The notes below the pieces were generated by a model. It was not told where the DNA came from, ran no database searches, and saw nothing but the letters and a program-made list of their open reading frames with translations. Both the position numbers and the translations under genes were made by a program. From Hirsutella rhossiliensis (taxonomy: Eukaryota; Ascomycota; Sordariomycetes; Hypocreales; Ophiocordycipitaceae), in NCBI RefSeq assembly GCF_020360975.1, contig NW_025408678.1:806001-870000 (forward strand): 64,000 bases of DNA, given 5' to 3'. Shown in pieces: positions 56,853 to 64,000 of the stretch (its first letter is position 1; each line of letters opens with the position of its first letter).

Positions 56853-58800
56853 ATGTCTGACAATTCATCTGCCGCACTAGCCCCGGCAACAGCCCAGGAT
56901 ACCCCGGCCAACGTGTCTCTCGAAGACAGGCAACTCGTTGAACGGAACCTGACGATCGTGGAGCTCCTTCACCCCGATCAGGCATTTCGACGCGGATTTC
57001 CTCAACGAACCTATCACCCAGAGCTCCTCCCTTGTCCACCGCAACAGCTTCTTCTTAGGCTGTGTGGCAACATACACGGTGGATAAACGTAACCACGGAA
57101 TTGCCCTGCTTGGGGATCTGTATAACGACTTCACGGGATGGAGCTATGATGACTTCGAACTAATCAACCCACGCCTTAGATCAAGACTCCGGACGCTTCT
57201 CAGAATTAGGGGGATCTATATGGGCAAGGCCAACTCTAGCATCTCTCGAGCTTTATGTGGCCTTCTAACAAGTAACGAACTTCCTGAATGGGATGAGAAC
57301 GAGTTGCTTGGTCAAGAGGTTGCTGAAAACACCGTGGCATATAAGGTGAAACAGAAGCTGCTCCAAGGAACTGTTAAAGCGGCTATATCGTCACCGGCAC
57401 CGGTAGTAATCCAGCAGCCAACTATTACCCGACCGGCGGAACCGGAATCCTCAGATCATTGAGACCCATCAACCCGCTCAGCAAGAGCCTCAGCATCAAT
57501 GGCGCGAATCCCTCGGTATCAGCAGACGCTCCCGTACGGACTACCAACTTCCGAGATGCATACACGAGCATTCCACCTGTTCGATTCGAGAACGAGGAAG
57601 TTGAGGCCGATCTCACGATTAGATTCATTAAGATATGGGACAAGAAACTAGCCTATACCGGCGAACCATACGATATCTTCGATGACAAGATCCGGAAATT
57701 CATGAGCGTGTGCCGTCAAGCAAACATTCCTCCGTCTAAATTCCATGGTGTTTTCCTTCGATTCTGGCTAAGGAAGCTCAGTCCTTCTTTCTACACGAAA
57801 TCAGCACTGATTTAACCTTCGCTGAGATGTATCAGAAGATGAAAGAGCACTTTGACACCGAAATCAACCAGAAGATGTATCATACCCACTGGAGCACCTC
57901 ACCTTCAGCCGACTTCGGGCTGAGATGCCCGGTAAGTCATCTGACGAGGTCCTCCAGGCCCTTCTTACGAAATTGCGGCTCTGTAGGAGAGCACTCGGGG
58001 ATAAGTCTGGCGGCGAAGGTGGCCTGATCGATGCAACGCTCAGGGCGTGCCGTGGTGTGCCTGAATTCCGACTCGCGATATACTCTCCGCACCTACATTT
58101 GAGGGATTGGCATCACAGCTTCGATCATCGCTATCTGCCATGCAAGATGAACGATCTGAACAACCCAGTGGCCAATATCCCCAAGACCTGGATAGAGGAC
58201 ATGATCAGCACTTCGTGGATCGCAAATTTCAGCGAAATTCCGGCGGAACAAGAGGTCAATCACAAAGGCGTCAGCCAAATTGGAAGAAGAAATGCTACGT
58301 TTGCGGCAAGGAAGGTTGTTTCTCAACGAGACATCCTGAAAACGAGAGAAAAGCAGCCAAAGAGAAGTATCTACGAGAGAGAGGCTTCCACGGTCAATCT
58401 CGTTCGTATGCTATGTTCTTGGCTGACTATGAAGGGGAATCACAGGATCAGGATGACTCGAGCACCGAGGAATCCGATGATTCTGACTCCTCTGACCCTT
58501 ATGAATCGTTCTACGCTGCTGCGACCTTTCTGTCCAACGAAGCTTTCCATCATCGGATCTCTCCAGTAGGCATCAAGTTATTCAACAGTGACGAACCCAC
58601 ACAATTCATACTAGATCGTTACTCTCAAGACTCGTTCCAAGGAATCATGCCGGACACAGGTGCGGCATGCATATCGACGGGAGGAATCGAACAACTGCGT
58701 GCTCTCCAACGAGAGATGCCCCCAGTCCAATTCCGTGATGATCGCAAGCCCGAACCAGTTAGATTTGGTGCAGGAAGATTGGAACACCACTTGGCGTGAT
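56853..58800 (+). pseudogene. copia gag and protease, frameshifted
   Basis: Gag begins MSDNSSAALAPATAQDTPAN at 56853, changes frame near 57030 (NSFFLGCVATYTVDKRNHGI), 57460 and 57815, and again before the nucleocapsid-like cysteine motif CYVCGKEGCFSTRHPENE near 58290-58340. The protease active site is DTGA at about 58653 (GIMPDTGAACIST). Each piece continues the previous one in sense, so this was one polyprotein. Confidence 0.8.
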
Positions 58801-60184
58801 CACCTTGAACACACCAGTGGGAGAGGTTGATTTTCATATAGTCAACGTGCCAACGCCATTCCTCCTATGCCTAGCTGATATGGATCGGCTCGGCGTATAT
58901 TTAAATAACGTCACGAACGAGCTCGTTGGCAATGGTGTGAGCGTTCCAGTGATTCGAAGATGGGGTCACGCGTGGTTCTTCTTGCGGAAACAAGAGGCAT
59001 CAGTGGCATATCTCACGGAGGCTGAATTGCGGCGCCTCCACACGCGTTTTGGTCATCCATCCGTGTATCGGCTGCACAAGCTGCTGAATTCGGCTGGCCA
59101 TGATGTGGAAATCGAAGCTCTGGAAATGATCAAGAAGTTCTGCCACTACTGTCAGATGAAATCCGACCCGCCACGAAGGTTCAAGTTCAGCTTGAAGGAT
59201 GATTGTGACTTCAATTACGAAGTCATCGTTGATGTCATGACATTGGGTGGCAGACCAGTCCTCCATGTTGTTGATCAAGCCACTGCCTATCAGGCAGGGA
59301 GATTCCTATCCAACATGACGGCCAAGGAAACGTGGCTCGCGTTGAAACAATGTTGGATGGATACATACCTTGGACCACCCGATGTGATCACTCATGACGT
59401 AGGCACGAATTTCGCTGCTGCCGAGTTCCAAGCAGAAGCGAAATTGATGGGAATAACGTGTCATCAGGTGCCTGTGGAAGCACATTGGGCTGTTGGGAAG
59501 GTTGAGAAGTATCATGTGCCCGTCCGAAGAGCATATGATATATTAAAGGCAGAGCTGAAGGATACCGTGAGCCCTGATCAAGTCCTTCAAATGGCTTTCA
59601 AGGCTGTCAACGACACAGCCGGTCCGGATGGCCTCGTTCCAACCCTCCTCGTCTTCGGTGCTCTGCCTCGAATGACGATGGATTCGCCGCCTACACCTTC
59701 CGCAATGGCAAGAGCTAAGGCGGTGTGGCGAACGATGTCAGAGCTGAGGAAGATCAACGCCCAGAGGAAGGTTCAGACCGCGTTAAATACGCGTAATGGG
59801 CCTGATACAGCGTTGCGCCTGCCCCTATCCCTGGCGCTAGGAAGCGAAGTTCGCGTATTTCGCGAGAAGCACGGATGGCAAGGCCCATATAAAGTGCTCG
59901 AGGTGACGGATACGGAAATCGCAGTTGACCTGGACAACGGACCAGCGAAATTTCGCAGTACATGCGTCCAACCGTACTATCGTCACCCGGAATCGCTCCT
60001 TCCTCAGTTGCAACCCGACCCTAGCCCTAGCCGCACAGACCCATCAACACAACAATCACTCCTTCCTCAACACAATCCGATCAACAACATCCTCTTCAAA
60101 ACCCTCTTCCCTTCCACCCACAACTCAACAACCTCTTCCTCTTCCTACCACAGAAGACCAACCCAAACCTTTCGAATACCCTGA
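58796..60184 (+). pseudogene. copia GAG-pre-integrase and integrase segment
   Basis: An open frame of 462 codons, preceded by a frame break with the protease. It contains the pre-integrase HTRFGHPSVYRLHKLL and FCHYCQMKSDPP zinc-binding residues, then the integrase core with the first Asp in EVIVDVMTLGGRP, the second in VITHDVGTNFAA, and the Glu in WAVGKVEKYH. The C-terminal part is Pro/Ser/Thr-rich linker whose true continuation is in the RT frame. Confidence 0.82.
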
Positions 60185-61888
60185 GCCAAAGAGGCCGCGC
60201 AGGCGTGGCCGACCTAGGAAGGATGCTGCACAAAATGGCACATCAGAATCCACTATTGTTTGCTCACCCGTTCAATTTATCGTTCATCATGAAGCTAATG
60301 CGTTTCTTGTTCGAAAAGAAATGGAACATCTCGGCCTAGCCAAGCGGCTACGAGCTGAAGGAAAGATCACAAGCACCGGTTTCCCATTTGAAGCTTCCGA
60401 CACACTCGAGCTCACGAACCTCCTCGCCGCTGGGGTCATTGTACCCGAAGAATTCGATGCGAATAAACATGGTGGATATCGTGTCTTCAAATCACGAATG
60501 GTCAGAGAGGTTAAGGGAAGAAATACTGCAACGCCATACGAGAAATCACGCCTCGTTGTGCAAGGATACAATGATGATGGGAAACGTGGGATCCTCACAC
60601 AAGCCCCTACCATCAGCCGGCCCGCACAACGCGTGGCCTTGGCCTTAGCACCGTTTCTCTGCACACGGGATATGTTCATCATGATCAGAGACATCACGAT
60701 GGCATACACACAATCCCAGACCAAGCTGGCCCGTGTCATCCTTGCAGCCCTTCCTCAAGAACTCAAAAGAAGATATCCAGAGGGAACAATCCTGCGAATC
60801 GTGAAGCCGCTATATGGCATCGCAGAGGCAGGAGCCCACTGGTTCAACACATATCACGACCATCACTGCCGCAAGCTTAATATGGAAACCTCTTCGTTTG
60901 ACCCGTGCCTTCTGATCACGGCAAACAACATCGCCGACAAGGACCTGTTTGGCATCGCGGCCTTGCAAACGGATGACACATTCATTGTTGGCACAGATGC
61001 ATTTCTCAAGATCGAGGAGAAAGAACTCTGCTTTAAGGCCAAGCCAAAAGAGATTCTCCAAGAAGGTTCCATCTGCGACTTTAACGGCAGCCGCCTGACC
61101 ATACAAAATGGCTGTGTCATCGTCAGGCAGAAGGGCCAAGCCCAAAACCTCGAGGAGATCAATCTTCAGGCATCAAGTAGGCATCAGGATTATGCTGCTC
61201 AACGCGCCCGGGGGGCATATATCGCTTCGATTTGCCAACCCGAAGCAACATACGATTGTTCCGTTGCGGCACAAGCCCAAGAGCCCGTTAATACCGACTT
61301 CAAGGCTTTGAACAAGCGGATTGAATGGCAGATCAACAATCCCGACCGTGGCCTATGTTACATACCCATCGATCTCGAGAGCGCGAAGATCTTTGTGTTC
61401 ACCGATGGATCATTCGCCAACAATAAGGATTTAAGCTCTCAAATCGGCTTTGTGATTATCATCGCCAATGAGACCGCGCAATCAACCGATTCATTTTCCA
61501 TCCGCGGAAACATTCTTCATTGAGCTCAACTAAATGCAAGCGCGTTACTCGAAGCGTTCTTGCATCAGAGATCTATGGATTGACATCGGGCTTCGATCTC
61601 GCATTTGTGATCAAGCAAACGGTCAATACGATCGCACAACGCCTTGATCTGAAGCAAATCCCGCTCGTCATTTGCACAGATTCATATAGTTTCTATGAGT
61701 GCCTCGTCAAACTTGGCACCACAACAGAGAAGCGACTCATGATAGATATCATGGCGCTGAGGCAGGCATATGAATCAAGGGATATTGCGGAAATCCGTTG
61801 GGTCAACGGCGCAGATAACCCTGCCGATGCTATGACGAAGGCATCACAAACAGCGCCCTCACGCAGTTTATTAGCGACAATCAGCTAA
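60050..61888 (+). pseudogene. copia RT and RNase H segment, one frame break
   Basis: RT: FDANKHGGYRVFKSRMVREV, KSRLVVQGYND, RDITMAYTQSQTKLARVIL, RIVKPLYGIAEAGAHWFNTY and an active-site motif LQTDDTFIVG instead of the usual YVDD. RNase H: FVFTDGSFANNKDLSSQIGF near 61393, then a frame break near 61520, then SVLASEIYGLTSGFDLAFVI, CTDSYSFYECLVKLGT and the RWVNGADNPADAMTKA signature ending near 61840. The single frame break inactivates the C-terminus. Confidence 0.82.
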
Positions 61889-62283
61889 ACGTGAGGGTGG
61901 AAGGATTCGTTCATCGCAATAACACAACAATTCTCGACGAGATTTAATCGGTTTTTTCGTTCCCTTCTGCTTTACCGTCGTTCTTTTATTCCATTCACAT
62001 TAACGAGGAGATCCTCGTGTCCATATTCCAACGTGGGACCGATGGAATCAGCTAGCGCATCCGGCGCTCGAAATGCGGCCCATGATGGCGTGTGGCAGAA
62101 CACACCCAGTGTGGGGAGGGAGAGTTACAGTCAGAGCACACTATCCAACATAGTGATGCATCGTGGTAGGAGTTTGTTGGTGTTCTTGTTCGTGTTTTTC
62201 CTATCTCATCTTAATTCGCTGTGTTTGGTGTGTTTTTGGTGGATTGATTAGTGCGCGATCATCGATTTAGAAAGAGGTTCCAG
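61889..62283. other. copia 3' untranslated segment before the 3' LTR
   Basis: About 400 bp without a supported gene; it ends in AAAGAGGTTCCAG just before the LTR, a plausible weak polypurine tract. Confidence 0.4.
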
Positions 62284-62483
62284 TGTTGGATCCACCTGTG
62301 CACTAGGCACCGATCGCGCACGTATAACTAATCGACCGCGCTAGTCACGTGCGAGTAAGAGGTGAGACACAGGGAGGAAGGTCTTTGCACACAGTTTGTA
62401 TGGGACACGTTTCCCTAGTTACACAAGATATAACCAATTGAACCAGTTCGAATAACCTCACTGCAGTGAAGAGCCTGTCCACA
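62284..62483 (+). repeat. 3' LTR of the young copia
   Basis: 200 bp, read as identical to the 5' LTR base by base; followed by GTTAC. Confidence 0.95.
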
Positions 62484-62488
62484 GTTAC

Positions 62489-63400
62489 CTCTATAGCCTA
62501 TTTTATACGCCCTTTTTAGTATAGGTCCTTATAGGTTTAGTCGATTAGTACCTTATCCTTTTAGCTAAGCGGGTAAGCCTTAAACGCTAGTTTATATAGG
62601 TACTAATTTTCTATTAGCGGAATATATATATAGTAGTCTAAGTAGACCTTAATAGTACCGTAGTCCTTTTATAGGGTTAGGAAGGAGGCGACTATATATT
62701 AGATCTTTTCTATAAATATAAGGTTTTAATTATAGATTTTAACGTCCTTTAAAGTAGTTATTTCTAGGAGGCTATATATAACGACCAGCGTTATTCCTAA
62801 GGGATAAACCTATCGAGGGGTTTATATTAGTAGATATAATAGGGCGTGGTCTAAGCAATAATATATATATTACGTTAGTAATAAGTCGGAGGTTATAGAC
62901 CGTAGACTATAACTAGGTAATTAGAATTAGAGATAGAAGCGTAATAAAGATCTATATTAAAAGCTAGAGAGCTATCTATTTAAAGGAGTAAAAGTAGGTA
63001 GCTATATATACCTATAGAGACTATCCTTAGATTATAGGCCTAGCTATAATCCCTAACGTTAGATCGTATAGAGCGTAGTAATCTTATTAATCCTAGATTA
63101 CTTAGATCTCTACGATCCCCTCGATCCTATATCTATTAAATAGTCGTGCCGACTATTTATCTATTAGACCGTATTACGTGCTTAACGCGGTCGACCGTTA
63201 GCGGCTTAGTAGTCGTAGTCGTAATATAATATCTCCCCTCCTTTTAGTCTTATCCGTAAGACCTACTATAGCTACCTTAGCCGCTATATATAAATATACC
63301 CTTATCGCGTCGTGCGTAAGTATATCGTTCCTTATTTCTTTATCTTTTTAGGATATACTACTAATAGTATATCTAGTCGTATACTAAAAAATTATTCCCG
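62489..63400 (-). pseudogene. RIPped Ty3 chromovirus relic, upstream RT part
   Basis: The minus-strand reading just right of the copia (GTNRLNL*GPILKRAYKIGY, near 62500-62560) leads across the copia into the RT core left of it (IVIDLYALNSVAI, INNIVIYL), showing that one chromovirus was split by the insertion. The remainder to about 63.4 kb is CpA-poor and not resolved into domains. Confidence 0.6.
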
Positions 63401-63404
63401 AAAA

Positions 63405-64000
63405 GCCTCCGAGCGCGCTACTCTTACCGAATATATTAACTTAAGTAAAGATCCTACTAATATACCGTATACTTAATGCTTTAAGGCAAAGAAGACGAAT
63501 TATTAGATAGCTGAAAATTCTTCGCGCTATAATAATTATATTACTAGTAGTCGTCCTTATTATAATAGTATTTTAGTAGCCTCTTCTTATAAGTATCTTC
63601 TAATTCTTTCTATACGTAGTAGCTAATATATTTCTTTTAGTAACTAAATTATTAGCGGAGTAGCGTAGGCTATATTCTAAAGAGGAGGAAGCTAAGGAAG
63701 CCTTATTAGAGCTTAAGGCATAGCTTACGATCCTTTAGTCGTAAATATCTATCGCCGTTAATCGTTTAGCTTATATCTAGAAGATTCGGAATCGTGCGAA
63801 GGAAAAGAGTTCTAAGTTATTTCGTTATAGTATCTAAGAAGTAGATACTAAGGATAGCGTTTTACCTACGCTCGATGCGTATAAGTATTAGGTAGTAAAT
63901 AACTTATAATTATTAGGCGTTCTTAACGAGGCGAATTAGTCCTCGTTTAGTATTAGCGAGGAGTTTATAGATCTTAGTCCTTTAATCCCTCCTAAACCTT
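63405..64000 (+). pseudogene. RIPped plus-strand repeat-associated ORF, truncated by the window end
   Basis: Read through stops, the plus strand gives ERATLTEYINLSKDPTNIPY, then CFKAKK, IAENSSRYNNYITSSRPY, then a helical EEEAKEALLEL segment and LNEAN near 63930. This resembles a family of fungal repeat-associated proteins with an N-terminal cysteine cluster and a coiled-coil, in which several Cys codons (TGT) have become Tyr (TAT) here as RIP predicts. The family match is by recall and the function unknown. Confidence 0.4.

Larger units (their letters stand above)
56385..62483 (+). mobile_element. young Ty1/copia retrotransposon inserted in RIPped DNA
   Basis: 6099 bp with two 200-bp LTRs that read as identical (56385-56584, 62284-62483) and a target duplication GTTAC (56380-56384, 62484-62488). 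The copia order gag-protease-integrase-RT-RNase H is visible on the plus strand. There is no CpA depletion in the element, in sharp contrast to both flanks, so insertion postdates RIP of the flank. Internal frames are broken, so it was probably mobilised in trans. Confidence 0.95.

Overview
The window is fungal genomic DNA, from a filamentous ascomycete and most probably a sordariomycete of the order Hypocreales. The signs are short spliceosomal introns (51-199 bp) with CTAAC or CTGAC branch sites, an Aft1-type bZIP factor, a reducing PKS-NRPS hybrid, Zn2Cys6 and 2EXR proteins, and a large repeat block mutated by repeat-induced point mutation (RIP). The species cannot be named from the sequence.

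The left half (1-30 kb) is host sequence with every gene on the minus strand: an Atf1/Aft1-like bZIP stress regulator (3 exons), a long intergenic region with CRE-type sites, an 8-exon protein with ten CCHC zinc knuckles, a small secreted cysteine-rich protein, a 2EXR-domain protein, a conserved fungal protein usually labelled BTB domain transcription factor, a Zn2Cys6 regulator resembling TamA/Dal81, and a 4078-residue PKS-NRPS. The PKS-NRPS looks like two broken ORFs, but a 71-bp intron joins them in frame. Its domain order is KS-AT-DH-cMT-KR-ACP-C-A-PCP-R*. A reductase-like terminus without the catalytic Tyr suggests Dieckmann release as a tetramic acid, yet its condensation motif is HLxxxDA instead of HHxxxDG. 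No trans-acting enoyl reductase, P450 or transporter gene is visible beside it.

The right half (31.2-64 kb) is a nest of transposable elements. A Ty3 chromovirus (31218-40337, 5-bp target duplication TGCAT, nearly identical LTRs) sits about 1.6 kb upstream of the PKS-NRPS start and carries a hAT DNA transposon (34621-37933) with an exact 8-bp target duplication in its RNase H region. From about 40.57 kb to the end lies a composite of old minus-strand Ty1/copia and Ty3/gypsy relics in which CpA and TpG are almost absent and TpA abounds, with in-frame CAG/CAA/TGG codons turned into stops and catalytic Asp codons turned into Asn. A second, unmutated Ty1/copia element (56385-62483, two identical 200-bp LTRs, target duplication GTTAC) was inserted into one of these dead chromoviruses after RIP.

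The order of events reads: old copia and gypsy copies accumulated and were RIPped; a fresh Ty3 chromovirus and a fresh copia then landed in or beside the RIPped block without being RIPped themselves; a hAT later split the Ty3. The biosynthetic gene therefore sits at the edge of presumably heterochromatic repeat DNA.
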